Assembly (NCBI RefSeq): GCF_003387075.1
Contig: NZ_QUMQ01000001.1
Span: 1,922,001-1,986,000 of the forward strand
Source of the DNA: Asanoa ferruginea
GTDB taxonomy: Bacteria > Actinomycetota > Actinomycetes > Mycobacteriales > Micromonosporaceae
Direction of reading: 5' to 3'
Length of the DNA: 64,000 nt
The notes beneath the pieces were generated by a model. It saw only the letters and a list, made by a program, of their open reading frames with translations, did no database searches and was not told the origin of the DNA. Made by a program: the position numbers and the translations under genes. Of this stretch, positions 25,697 to 33,549 are shown one piece after another. Numbering within the stretch: the first letter of the stretch is position 1; every line of letters starts with the position of its first letter.

Positions 25697-26413
25697 GTGG
25701 GTACCTACTACCAGTTCTGTCCGGTGTCCAAAGCGCTCGAGGTGCTGGACGAGCGCTGGACCCTGCTGGTCGTTCGCGAGTTGCTGATGGGCAGCCGCCA
25801 CTTCAACGACCTGCGCCGCGGCGTTCCCCGGATGTCGCCCGCCCTGTTGGTCAAACGCCTCCAGCGACTGGAGCGCGTCGGCGTCGTCGAGCGCTACCCC
25901 GACGGCAACAAGGTGATCTACCGGCTGACCCCTGCCGGCAAAGACCTGCAACCGATCGTCGACTCGCTCGGCGACTGGTCGATGCGCTGGCTGCCCGAAC
26001 TCGGCGACGAAGACCTCGACCCGCACCTGCTGTTGTGGGACATGCGCCGCCAGGTCTCCCGCACCGACCTGCCACCCGGCCGCACGGTCGTGCACGTCCA
26101 GTTCGAAGACGTGACACCCAAGAGCCGGCGCTGGTGGCTGGTGCTGGCCGAAGACGACGCCGACGTCTGCGACTTCGACCCGGGCCTCCCGGTGGCCGTC
26201 ACGGTGCAGACCTCGCTGCGCTGCCTGACCCTGCTCTGGCGGGGCGAGACCAGTTGGCGCGAGGCGGTCCGCGCGGGCGATCTGACCGCCACCGGATCGC
26301 GCACGGCGACCCGGGCCGTGCCGCGCTGGCTCAACGTGCGGGGCGCTCCAGCCGACCCGCGCCCGTCCTACTCGGTCGTCGGACGCCTGGCCGCAGACCT
26401 GCGGCCCAACTGA
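25697..26413 (+). CDS. HxlR-family regulator with extra C-terminal domain
   Basis: 238 residues. Residues 5-100 are the HxlR winged helix (YYQFCPVSKALEVLDERWTLLVVRELLMGSRHFNDLRRGVPRMSPALLVKRLQRLERVGVVER). The remaining 130 residues form a second domain with an SCP2/sterol-carrier-like look (VHVQFEDVTPKSRRWWLVLAEDDADVC, SLRCLTLLWRGETSWREAVRAGDLTATG), often found fused to HxlR in actinomycetes. GTG start, weak ribosome site. Divergent from the methyltransferase. Confidence 0.87.
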   Translation: MGTYYQFCPVSKALEVLDERWTLLVVRELLMGSRHFNDLRRGVPRMSPALLVKRLQRLERVGVVERYPDGNKVIYRLTPAGKDLQPIVDSLGDWSMRWLPELGDEDLDPHLLLWDMRRQVSRTDLPPGRTVVHVQFEDVTPKSRRWWLVLAEDDADVCDFDPGLPVAVTVQTSLRCLTLLWRGETSWREAVRAGDLTATGSRTATRAVPRWLNVRGAPADPRPSYSVVGRLAADLRPN

Positions 26414-26461
26414 TCTTCAGGGCTTGGCCGAGCCGGATCGGGCAAAGATCGGGTAGATTAG

Positions 26462-26520
26462 GTCAGGACGGCCCTGACAGCTCCGCCGCGGGGGCCGCGA
26501 TATGCGTCGGTAAGCGACGC
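26462..26520 (+). promoter_or_regulatory. Structured leader of the DEAD-box helicase gene
   Basis: Two short hairpins lie in the 161-base leader: GTCAGG/CCTGAC (26462-26467 with 26473-26478, loop ACGGC) and GCGTCG/CGACGC (26504-26509 with 26515-26520, loop GTAAG). A TAGATT (26454-26459) just upstream could be a -10 box. Bacterial DEAD-box helicase genes often have long cold-responsive leaders, so a folding-dependent control is plausible, but this is inference. Confidence 0.45.
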
Positions 26521-26574
26521 GCAGGCTCAAAGTCCGCGCCGCACCGCACGCCCCCCTGACGTTCGGAGATCCAC

Positions 26575-28020
26575 ATGGCGGCACGCCGCCCGCTCAACCC
26601 GACCACCGAAACACCCACCTTCGCCGAACTCGGCCTCTCCGCCGCGCTGACCGCGCCGCTGGCTGCCGGTGGCGTCACCGCACCGTTCCCGATCCAGGCC
26701 GCCACGCTGCCCGACGCACTCGCCGGTCGCGATGTGCTCGGCCGGGGTCGCACCGGTTCCGGCAAGACCTACGCGTTCGTCCTCCCGCTGCTCCAGCGGC
26801 TGGCCAACGACACCAAGGCCCGGCGTCCCGGCCGCCCGCGTGCGCTGATCCTGGCGCCGACCCGCGAGCTGGCGACCCAGATCGAGGCGGCCATCACACC
26901 GCTGGCCAAGACGCTCAACCTGCGCACCGTGACGATCTTCGGCGGCGTCGGCGCCGGCCCGCAGATCGCCGCCCTCCGCCGCGGCGTCGACATCGTCGTG
27001 GCCTGCCCCGGCCGGCTCGACGACCACGTCCGCAGCGGCCACGCGCGGCTCGACGCGATCGAGATCACCGTGCTCGACGAGGCCGACCACATGGCCGACC
27101 TGGGCTTCCTGCCGGTCGTCAAGCGGCTGCTCGACCAGACCCCGCGCACCGGCCAGCGGATGCTGTTCTCGGCGACGCTCGACGCCGCCGTCGACGGCCT
27201 GGTCCGGCGCTACCTGACCAACCCGGTGACGCACAGCATCGACTCGGCGCTGTCGCCGGTCGTCAAGATGACCCACCACGTGCTGCACGTCCGGTCCGAG
27301 GAGCGGCTGGCGGTGCTGGCCGACCTCACCTCGGCGCCCGGCCGCACGCTGGTCTTCACCCGCACCAAGCGCGGTGCCAAGCAGCTGACCCGCCGGCTCG
27401 TCGCCGGTGGCGTCCCGGCCGTCGAACTGCACGGCGACCTGGCGCAGGGCGCCCGCACCCGCAACCTCGCCGCGTTCTCCGACGGAAGCGCGCGCACCCT
27501 GGTGGCGACCGACATCGCGGCGCGCGGCATCCACGTCGACGACGTGGCGCTGGTCATCCACGCCGACCCGCCGGTGGAGCACAAGGCCTACCTGCACCGC
27601 TCGGGTCGCACCGCGCGCGCCGGCGCCTCCGGCATGGTGGTCACGCTGATGACCGACAGCCAGGTCGCCGACGTACGGAACCTGACCCGCGAGGCCGGCA
27701 TCAAGCCCAAGACCACCCGGCTGAGCGGCCCCAGCGACCCGTTCCTCGCGGAACTGGCGCCGGGCGAGCGCACGTTCGTCAGCCCGCCGCCGGAGCCCGA
27801 GACCGCGTCGGTGCCCCGCCAGCGCCGCCCGCACGGCGGCGGTGGCCGCGGCCGCGGTGGCCAGCAGTCGGGCCAGAGCGCGACCCGCTCGGCCGACCGT
27901 CACGCGACCCAGCCGTCGGAGCGTTCACGCGGCGGCGGTGCCCGCGGCGCGACGGCCACGGCCGGTGGTTCGGGCAACGCCGCGACCTTCTCCAGCCGTT
28001 CCCGCGTCGGCCGCCGCTAA
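26575..28020 (+). CDS. DEAD-box ATP-dependent RNA helicase (RhlE-like)
   Basis: 481 residues. Motifs in order: Q-motif (FAELGLSAAL then PFPIQAATLP), I GRTGSGKT, Ia APTRELATQ, Ib GRLDD, II DEAD (VLDEADHMADLGF), III SAT, IV LVFTRTKRGAK, V ATDIAARGIHVDDV, VI HRSGRTARAG. The C-terminal tail is rich in Gly, Arg and Ser (GGGGRGRGGQQSGQ) and probably binds RNA. Likely remodels structured RNA in cold adaptation, ribosome assembly or decay. GGAG lies eight bases ahead of the ATG. Alone, except for a small downstream membrane-protein gene. Confidence 0.95.
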   Translation: MAARRPLNPTTETPTFAELGLSAALTAPLAAGGVTAPFPIQAATLPDALAGRDVLGRGRTGSGKTYAFVLPLLQRLANDTKARRPGRPRALILAPTRELATQIEAAITPLAKTLNLRTVTIFGGVGAGPQIAALRRGVDIVVACPGRLDDHVRSGHARLDAIEITVLDEADHMADLGFLPVVKRLLDQTPRTGQRMLFSATLDAAVDGLVRRYLTNPVTHSIDSALSPVVKMTHHVLHVRSEERLAVLADLTSAPGRTLVFTRTKRGAKQLTRRLVAGGVPAVELHGDLAQGARTRNLAAFSDGSARTLVATDIAARGIHVDDVALVIHADPPVEHKAYLHRSGRTARAGASGMVVTLMTDSQVADVRNLTREAGIKPKTTRLSGPSDPFLAELAPGERTFVSPPPEPETASVPRQRRPHGGGGRGRGGQQSGQSATRSADRHATQPSERSRGGGARGATATAGGSGNAATFSSRSRVGRR

Positions 28021-28060
28021 GGGGCAACCAGACATAGACGCCCGCGCCTATCGTGGCGGG

Positions 28061-28378
28061 ATGACGTGGACGCTGCACGAGCACGAGGACGACATCGTCG
28101 CGGCCTACGTCGCCGGGCAGCCGGTGGAGAAGATCGCCGCGCGGTTCGAGGTTGACGCGGCGCGGGTGGAACTCATCGTCGATCGGTGGTTGCCGCCCGT
28201 GGCGCTCCAGGTCGCCGGCACCCGCGTCCTGGTCGCCGTCGGCATCGGGTTCCTGGTCGGGTCGATGGCCTATCTGCTCGGCGCCCGCACGGCGTTCTTC
28301 ATCGTGCTCGGGATCGTCGCCGCCCTGGTGGCCCTGCCGATCCTGACCTCGCTGGCACCGCCGCGCGGCAGGCGCTGA
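28061..28378 (+). CDS. Small membrane protein with HTH-like N-terminus
   Basis: 105 residues. The N-terminal half (HEDDIVAAYVAGQPVEKIAARFEVDAARVELIVDRWLP) looks like a short helix-turn-helix; the C-terminal half has two membrane helices (GTRVLVAVGIGFLVGSMAYLLG and TAFFIVLGIVAALVALPILTSL). Starts 40 bases after the helicase stop and could be co-transcribed with it. Function unknown. It is too short for confident classification but the composition is clearly protein-like. Confidence 0.6.
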   Translation: MTWTLHEHEDDIVAAYVAGQPVEKIAARFEVDAARVELIVDRWLPPVALQVAGTRVLVAVGIGFLVGSMAYLLGARTAFFIVLGIVAALVALPILTSLAPPRGRR

Positions 28379-28382
28379 CGGG

Positions 28383-28988
28383 TCACCGCGCGGCCCGCAG
28401 CCACGGGCCGAGGGCGACGTCGGTCGCCTTTTCCACCGCGGCCTGCACCGCCACCGGGTCGTCGAGACTGTCGAGGTCGGCCAGCAACACCTGGAGCGCC
28501 GCCGTGATCCCGCCGACGAAGGCCCCGGTCAACGCCGCCGCGGTCACCTCGTCGAGGTCGTCGGGGAAAGCGGCCGCGAGGTGGCGGGCGATCTCCGACT
28601 GCGCTTCCATCTGGATCTGCAGCGCGCGGCCGCGGACGACCGGGACCTCCCGGATATAGCGCAGCCGCAGTGCGGCCAGCCGGCCGGACAGGTCGTCGCT
28701 GTCGTCGCCGACCCGGTGCAGCGCGCGGAGCAGCACCTCGGCCGGGCCCTCGTCGGGGCCGCGGTCGGCGATCGCCGCCACCGCCGCGCGCACCCGGCCG
28801 TCGCTCTCCGGGAACAGCAACTCCTCTTTGCTCGCGAAGTAGCTGAAGAACGTGCGGGTGCCGATCTCCGCCGCGGCGGCGATGTCGGCGACCGTCGTCT
28901 CGTCGTAGCCGTCGCGCTCGAACAGGGTGGCGGCCGCCTCGACCAGGGCCTGGCGGGTGCGGGCGCGCTTGCGGTCGCGGAGGGTCAT
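28383..28988 (-). CDS. TetR-family regulator
   Basis: 201 residues. Helix-turn-helix RTRQALVEAAATLFERDGYDETTVADIAAAAEIGTRTFFSYFASKEELLFPE, an AcrR-type arrangement, with a divergent C-terminal ligand domain (family 17-like). Divergent from the FAD monooxygenase gene; a 16-base palindrome between them (29010-29025) is the likely operator. Presumably represses the monooxygenase until an aromatic or drug-like effector binds. Confidence 0.88.
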   Translation of the reverse strand: MTLRDRKRARTRQALVEAAATLFERDGYDETTVADIAAAAEIGTRTFFSYFASKEELLFPESDGRVRAAVAAIADRGPDEGPAEVLLRALHRVGDDSDDLSGRLAALRLRYIREVPVVRGRALQIQMEAQSEIARHLAAAFPDDLDEVTAAALTGAFVGGITAALQVLLADLDSLDDPVAVQAAVEKATDVALGPWLRAAR

Positions 28989-29009
28989 GGCGAGCAGCGT
29001 ATCGCATCA

Positions 29010-29050
29010 AGTGCGTATCCGCACTCATTGCAATTCTGCACTGGGTGCAG
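29010..29050. promoter_or_regulatory. Palindromic operators between tetR and monooxygenase
   Basis: AGTGCGTATCCGCACT (29010-29025) is a perfect 6+6 dyad with a 4-base centre. CTGCACTGGGTGCAG (29036-29050) is a second perfect 6+6 dyad with a 3-base centre. Both lie in the 75-base gap between divergent starts. Their shared GTGC/GCAC elements suggest one regulator. Confidence 0.75.
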
Positions 29051-29063
29051 TTATGGTGGGCGC

Positions 29064-30152
29064 ATGACTTCCGTACTGATCTCCGGCGCCGGTGTCGCCG
29101 GCCCCACGCTCGCCTACTGGCTGGCCCGCCACGGCTTCGAAGCCACCGTCGTGGAGCGCGGCGCGGCGCCGCGGTCCAGCGGCAACCCCGTCGACGTGCG
29201 CGGCCCCGGCTGGGCCGTCGCCAACCGGATGGGCATCGTGCCTCAACTGCGCGCCGCCGCGACCCAGGCCACCGCGATGCGGCTGGTCGACGCCGGCGGC
29301 CGGACCCGCGCCCGCATCCCGATGCCCGCCACCCGCGGCAGCGAGGTCGAGCTACCCCGCGGCGACCTGGCCGCCCTGCTCTTCGACGCCGCCCGCGGCG
29401 ACGCCGAGTTCGTCTGGGACGACACCATCACCGCGCTCGCACCGGACGCGAGCGGCGTCGACGTCACCTTCGAGCGGACGGCACCACGCCGGTTCGACTT
29501 CGTGGTCGGCGCCGACGGTCTGCACTCGACGGTGCGGCGGCTGGCGTTCGGGCCGGAGGCCGACTTCGTGCGCTACCTCGGCCTCTACGTCGCGACCCTG
29601 GCGCTCGGCTCCGACGAGGGCACCGACGTCATCCTGCACAACACACCCGGCCGGCTGCTCTCGATCCACCCTGCGCGCGGCGCGGCACTGGCCGCGTTCA
29701 TCTTCCGGTCCGCGCCGGTGAGCGGCTTCGACCACCGGGACCTGAGCCAACACAAACAGATCGTGCGGCAGGCGTACGCGGGTGTCGGCTGGCGGGTGCC
29801 CGAGTTGCTGGACCGGGTGGCGGCCGCCGACGACCTCTACTTCGACTCGGTCAGCGAGGTGCGCCTCGACTCGTGGTCACGCGGGCGGATCGGGCTGCTC
29901 GGCGACGCGGCGTCGTGCGTGTCGCTGTTCGGCGACGGGTCCTCGATGGCGATGGCGGGAGCCGAGACGCTGGCCGCCGCCCTGGCCGCCGACCCGGTGG
30001 AGGGGTTCGCCCGCTACGAGGCCGCGCACCGCCAGTTGGTCGGGCCGAAGCAGCGCCGCGTCGGGCGGGCCGCCGGCATGCTGGTGCCCAAGACCCGACT
30101 GGGCCTGGCCGCCCGCGATCTCGCGGCCCGCGCCGTGCTCGCCCGCGGTTAG
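29064..30152 (+). CDS. FAD-dependent monooxygenase (PHBH-like)
   Basis: 362 residues. N-terminal dinucleotide-binding SGAGVAGPTLAYWLARHGFEATVVERG, the middle DG motif FVVGADGLHSTVRRLAF, and the FAD-ribityl GD motif GRIGLLGDAASCVSLFGDGSSMAM. This is the group A flavin hydroxylase layout (TetX and PHBH relatives), which hydroxylates aromatic or polyketide compounds using NAD(P)H. Divergent from a TetR gene. The stop overlaps the opposing VOC gene by four bases (TTAG). Confidence 0.9.
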   Translation: MTSVLISGAGVAGPTLAYWLARHGFEATVVERGAAPRSSGNPVDVRGPGWAVANRMGIVPQLRAAATQATAMRLVDAGGRTRARIPMPATRGSEVELPRGDLAALLFDAARGDAEFVWDDTITALAPDASGVDVTFERTAPRRFDFVVGADGLHSTVRRLAFGPEADFVRYLGLYVATLALGSDEGTDVILHNTPGRLLSIHPARGAALAAFIFRSAPVSGFDHRDLSQHKQIVRQAYAGVGWRVPELLDRVAAADDLYFDSVSEVRLDSWSRGRIGLLGDAASCVSLFGDGSSMAMAGAETLAAALAADPVEGFARYEAAHRQLVGPKQRRVGRAAGMLVPKTRLGLAARDLAARAVLARG

Positions 30153-30505
30153 GCGGCCGGCGTCGCCACGCAGAACTCGTTGCCTTCCGGGTCGGCGAGC
30201 ACCGTCCAGCCGAAGCCCTGCGGCATCTTCTGCCGGTCGACCACCCGGGCGCCCAACTCGAGCAGGCGCTCGATCTCGGCAGCGACGTCGCCGTCGCTGC
30301 TCCAGTCGAGATGCACCCGGTTCTTCACCGTCTTGGCTTCGGGGACGTGCTGGAAGCCGAGGCACAAACCGGGCGACTCACCAAGGATCAGGAAGTCGTT
30401 CGCATGGCGCCACGACTCACGCAGGCCGGTCGCGGCTGCCCAGAAACTCGCCAGGTTCGCGGGATCGGCACAGTCGAACGTCACCATCCGCGTCTGTAGT
30501 GCCAT
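30149..30505 (-). CDS. VOC-family (glyoxalase/bleomycin-resistance-like) protein
   Basis: 118 residues, one vicinal-oxygen-chelate unit: MVTFDCADPANLASFWAAATGL at the start, LCLGFQHVPEAKTVKNRVHLDW in the middle and VLADPEGNEFCV at the end, the last carrying the metal-ligand-like Glu. Such single-domain proteins bind or modify small hydrophobic compounds; the substrate is unknown. Ends in a 4-base overlap with the convergent monooxygenase. Confidence 0.88.
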   Translation of the reverse strand: MALQTRMVTFDCADPANLASFWAAATGLRESWRHANDFLILGESPGLCLGFQHVPEAKTVKNRVHLDWSSDGDVAAEIERLLELGARVVDRQKMPQGFGWTVLADPEGNEFCVATPAA

Positions 30506-30555
30506 GTCTTCGTACCCTAGTCGCGTTTTATGGGGTAATCATGGCTTTCTTGGCG

Positions 30556-30583
30556 GCCCCTCGCCGCGGACCGGGCGAGGGGC
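30556..30583 (-). terminator. Candidate terminator of the dienelactone hydrolase gene
   Basis: GCCCCTCGCC (30556-30565) pairs perfectly with GGCGAGGGGC (30574-30583), loop of 8 bases, 14 bases past the hydrolase stop. No T-run is visible, so efficiency is uncertain. Confidence 0.5.
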
Positions 30584-30596
30584 TGCCGGCTGCGGC

Positions 30597-31328
30597 TCAG
30601 GCCGCCTTGTCGTCGATGAAGCTGAGCATCTGCCGCCAGGTGTCTTCGACGTCGCCCTGGTGCTGGCCGAAGTTGCGGTCGAAGAAGCTGTGCCCGGCGT
30701 CGGGGTAGACCGCCATCCGGACGTCCACGCCGTGGCCGCGCACCCGGTCGGCGAACTGCTCGACCTCGGCGACCGGCGTGAAGTCTTGCCCGGCGGCCAG
30801 AATCAGCAGCGGCGACGCGATCTCGTCGGCGACGTCTTGCACCCGCGACGGGATGGCATAGAAGCCGATCGAGCCGCTCAGGTCGTCGCCCGCTGCCGCC
30901 TGCCGGAACGACATCGCGCCACCGAAGCAGAACCCGACGGTGAACAGCGACTCCGTGCCGTGTTCGCGCAGCCAGGCGGCCGCCACCTTGGCGTCTTCCT
31001 TGACGGAGGCGAACTCGAGCTTGTCGACATGCTCGCGGTAGGCGAAGTCTTCGCCACGCTCGCCGACGCCGGCGGTCCGGCCGAAGAAGTCGAACGCCAC
31101 CGCCGACAGCCCGGCCGACGCGAAGCTGTGCGCCAACTCCTTGTAGAAGACGTGCAGGCCACGGACGTCCGGGAAGATCACGATCCCGCGGCCGGTCGGC
31201 TGCTCGGGATGCGCGAAGTAGGCGCCGAACTCGGTGCCGTCGGAGGAGCGCAGAACCAGATCGCCGTGCTCGCCGACAGGGCCCGGGTTGGGCGGCTGCG
31301 GCGGACGGGCGTCATCTCCATAACACAT
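30597..31328 (-). CDS. Dienelactone hydrolase family protein
   Basis: 243 residues, alpha/beta hydrolase. The Cys nucleophile lies in GFCFGG, the acid in AGQDFTPV and the His in PDAGHSFFDR, which is the Cys-Asp-His triad of dienelactone hydrolases. The family cleaves dienelactone in chlorocatechol breakdown, but many members are general carboxylesterases. No other chlorocatechol genes are nearby, so the substrate is open. Divergent from the hydroxyacid dehydrogenase, with 25 bases between starts. Confidence 0.9.
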   Translation of the reverse strand: MCYGDDARPPQPPNPGPVGEHGDLVLRSSDGTEFGAYFAHPEQPTGRGIVIFPDVRGLHVFYKELAHSFASAGLSAVAFDFFGRTAGVGERGEDFAYREHVDKLEFASVKEDAKVAAAWLREHGTESLFTVGFCFGGAMSFRQAAAGDDLSGSIGFYAIPSRVQDVADEIASPLLILAAGQDFTPVAEVEQFADRVRGHGVDVRMAVYPDAGHSFFDRNFGQHQGDVEDTWRQMLSFIDDKAA

Positions 31329-31353
31329 GCCAGCATCGTGTCACGCTGGTCTG

Positions 31354-32274
31354 ATGCGGATCGCCGTGCTCGACGACTACCAGACCGCCGCCCACGACAG
31401 CGCCGACTGGGGCGCGCTCGACGTCACGTTCTTCGCCGACCATCTCGACGACCTCGACGCGCTGGCGGCGCGGCTGGCGCCGTTCGAGGTCGTGGTCGCG
31501 ATGCGCGAGCGCACCGCCTTCCCGGCCGCGCTGATCGGCCGGTTGCCGGCGCTTCGGCTGCTGATCACCACCGGCATGGCCAACGCCGCGATCGACCTCG
31601 ACGCGGCCGCGGCAGCCGGGGTCACGGTCTGCGGCACCCGGATGTTCGCGCCGTCGACGAGCGAGCTCACCTGGGCGCTGATCCTGTCGCTGGTGCGGCA
31701 CGTGCCGGCCGAAGACGCCGCGCTGCGGGCCGGTCGCTGGCAGACCACAGTGGGCACCGAGCTGTCCGGCCGCTGCCTCGGCGTGGTCGGCCTGGGCAAC
31801 ATCGGCAGCCAGGTCGCCACGGTCGGCCGCGCGTTCGGGATGCGGGTGGTCGCGTGGAGCGCCAACCTCGACCCGACCCATCCCGACCGGGTCGAGAAGG
31901 CGGAGCTGTTCCGGCAGGCCGACATCGTCACCGTCCACTACAAACTCAGCCCGCGCAGCGTCGGCATCGTCGGCGCCGCCGAGCTCGCGCTGATGAAGCC
32001 GGACGCGTTCCTGGTCAACACCTCCCGCGGGCCGGTCGTCGACTCCGGGGCGCTGGTCGCGGCGCTCGAGTCGGGACGGCTCGCGGGCGCCGCCCTCGAC
32101 GTCTTCGACACCGAGCCGCTGCCGGCCGACGACCCGCTGCGGCGTGCTCCGAACACGATCCTGACCCCACATCTGGGGTACGTGACCAGGGCGGGCTATC
32201 ACCTGGCGTACGGCGACGCGGTCGAGGCGATCGTCGCCTTTGCCGCCGGCGAGCCGGTGCGAGTGCTCGGTTAG
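31354..32274 (+). CDS. D-2-hydroxyacid dehydrogenase family protein
   Basis: 306 residues. NAD-binding GxGxxG in CLGVVGLGNIGSQVATVGRAFGMRVVAWS, catalytic Arg in VNTSRGPVVDSGALV, the Glu region DVFDTEPLP and the catalytic His in LTPHLGYVT. Reduces 2-keto acids or oxidises D-hydroxy acids; specificity cannot be read. The start is the ATG at 31354 (MRIAVLDDYQ), which gives the usual length. Its stop lies inside a 13-bp tandem repeat shared with the end of the convergent marR gene. Confidence 0.9.
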   Translation: MRIAVLDDYQTAAHDSADWGALDVTFFADHLDDLDALAARLAPFEVVVAMRERTAFPAALIGRLPALRLLITTGMANAAIDLDAAAAAGVTVCGTRMFAPSTSELTWALILSLVRHVPAEDAALRAGRWQTTVGTELSGRCLGVVGLGNIGSQVATVGRAFGMRVVAWSANLDPTHPDRVEKAELFRQADIVTVHYKLSPRSVGIVGAAELALMKPDAFLVNTSRGPVVDSGALVAALESGRLAGAALDVFDTEPLPADDPLRRAPNTILTPHLGYVTRAGYHLAYGDAVEAIVAFAAGEPVRVLG

Positions 32275-32309
32275 TCGGCGTTCTTAGTCGGCGGTTTTAG
32301 TCGGCGGTC
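32271..32309. repeat. Three 13-bp tandem units across two convergent stop codons
   Basis: TTAGTCGGCG recurs at 32271-32280, 32284-32293 and 32297-32306, an exact 13-base period with 3-base variable ends (TTC, GTT, GTC). The first unit contains the TAG stop of the dehydrogenase and the third the TAA stop of the marR gene. Probably a slippage expansion that moved the gene ends apart. Confidence 0.8.
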
Positions 32310-32755
32310 GAGAGTTCGTCGAAGACGCGGGCGACCTCGGCGAGGTCGAAGCCGGCGAAGTGGTCGAGAATCCGCCGCCGGGTCGCTTCCAGGTGGGTCG
32401 GGTAGGCGGCTTCGAGCCGGGCGAGGCCGGCGGCGGTCAGGGCGGCGAACCAACCGCGGCCGTCTTCGTCGCACTGGAACCGCCGGACGAAGCCCTCGAT
32501 CTCCAGCCTGGCCACCGCCCGGGTCATGCCGCTGAGCGAGAGATCGCAGGCCGCGGCGAGCTCGCTCATCCGCATCCGCCGGTCGCGGCTCTCCGACAGG
32601 TGCATCAGGGTGCTGTATTCGGTCAGTGATATCCCGGCGTCGCGCTTGAGGTCGGCGTCGATCAGCTTCGGCACCACCGTCATCACCCGCCCCAGGGCGC
32701 GCACCAGCGCATCCTCGTCGGTGTCGAGAGGCTCGAGCGCTGTGACCGGAGGCAT
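32297..32755 (-). CDS. MarR-family regulator
   Basis: 152 residues. Winged helix LTEYSTLMHLSESRDRRMRMSELAAACDLSLSGMTRAVARLEIEGFVRR, wing QCDEDGRGWFAALTAAGLARLEAA. Divergent from an FMN reductase, with two related 16-base operators between them (32769-32812). It probably senses quinones, oxidants or phenolics and releases the reductase gene. Confidence 0.9.
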   Translation of the reverse strand: MPPVTALEPLDTDEDALVRALGRVMTVVPKLIDADLKRDAGISLTEYSTLMHLSESRDRRMRMSELAAACDLSLSGMTRAVARLEIEGFVRRFQCDEDGRGWFAALTAAGLARLEAAYPTHLEATRRRILDHFAGFDLAEVARVFDELSTAD

Positions 32756-32768
32756 ACGACTAGATTAC

Positions 32769-32812
32769 TTGCTTGCGCAAGGAACTGCTCGTACATTTGC
32801 TTGACGAAGCAA
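32769..32812. promoter_or_regulatory. Two MarR operators
   Basis: TTGCTTGCGCAAGGAA (32769-32784, one mismatch) and TTGCTTGACGAAGCAA (32797-32812, perfect) are the same TTGCTT-N4-AAGCAA dyad, 28 bases apart, in the gap between marR and the FMN reductase. The repeat in the divergent promoter makes the MarR protein the likely ligand. Confidence 0.82.
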
Positions 32813-32857
32813 GGACTTGATCCGCGAGTCCTCCCCCTGAAACTCAAGGACAATCTC

Positions 32858-33421
32858 GTGACCAAGATCGGAATCATCCTCGGCAGCACCCGCCCGGGCC
32901 GCAACGGCGAGGCCGTCGCGAAGTGGGTGTACGAGCTGGCCAAGCAGCGCACCGACGCCGAGTTCGAGCTGGTCGACCTGCTCGACTACAAGCTGCCGCA
33001 CCTCGACGAGATCGTCCCGCCCTCGATGGGCCAGTACACCCAGCCGCACACGCTGGAGTGGGCGCAGAAGATCGCGTCGTTCGACGGCTTCGTGATGGTG
33101 ACGCCGGAATACAACCACTCGACCTCGGGTGCCCTGAAGAACGCGATCGACTTCCTGTTCGCCGAGTGGAACAACAAGGCCGTGGGCTTCGTCAGCTACG
33201 GCTCGGTCGGCGGCGCCCGCGCCGTCGAGCACCTCCGGCTCATCTCCGCCGAGCTCAAGATGGCCGACGTGCGCTCCCAGGTCATGCTGACGCTGCACCA
33301 CGACTTCGAGAACTTCAGCGTGTTCAAGCCCGGCGCGCACCAGGAAGATGCCCTCCACACGACCCTCGACCAGGTCGTCGAGTGGAGCCGGGCGCTCGCG
33401 CCCCTGCGCGCGACCGCCTGA
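32858..33421 (+). CDS. NADPH-dependent FMN reductase
   Basis: 187-residue flavodoxin-like protein. The FMN phosphate loop is GSTRPGRNGEAVAKWV; the family hallmark PEYNHSTSGALKNAIDFL and SYGSVGGARAVEHLR follow. It reduces flavin or quinones and often protects against oxidative stress. I take the GTG at 32858 (VTKIGIILGS, AAGGA upstream), since an ATG at 32801 would place coding sequence over the MarR operator. A good terminator follows. Confidence 0.9.
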   Translation: MTKIGIILGSTRPGRNGEAVAKWVYELAKQRTDAEFELVDLLDYKLPHLDEIVPPSMGQYTQPHTLEWAQKIASFDGFVMVTPEYNHSTSGALKNAIDFLFAEWNNKAVGFVSYGSVGGARAVEHLRLISAELKMADVRSQVMLTLHHDFENFSVFKPGAHQEDALHTTLDQVVEWSRALAPLRATA

Positions 33422-33440
33422 CCGGCGGCACGCACAGACC

Positions 33441-33493
33441 GGCCCGAGGTCCTGCCACCGGACAGCACATCCACGGCAGGTCCTCGGGCCTTT
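33441..33493 (+). terminator. Terminator of the FMN reductase gene
   Basis: A 16-base stem with one T/T mismatch (33441-33456 with 33475-33490), a loop of 18 bases and a following TTT. It starts 19 bases after the reductase stop and precedes the STAS gene, which has its own AGGAGG ribosome site. Confidence 0.7.
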
Positions 33494-33549
33494 CCGTGCC
33501 CTCCTACCGCACCGTGGAGTACCGTTCCCCCGGACACAGGAGGTCGAGC

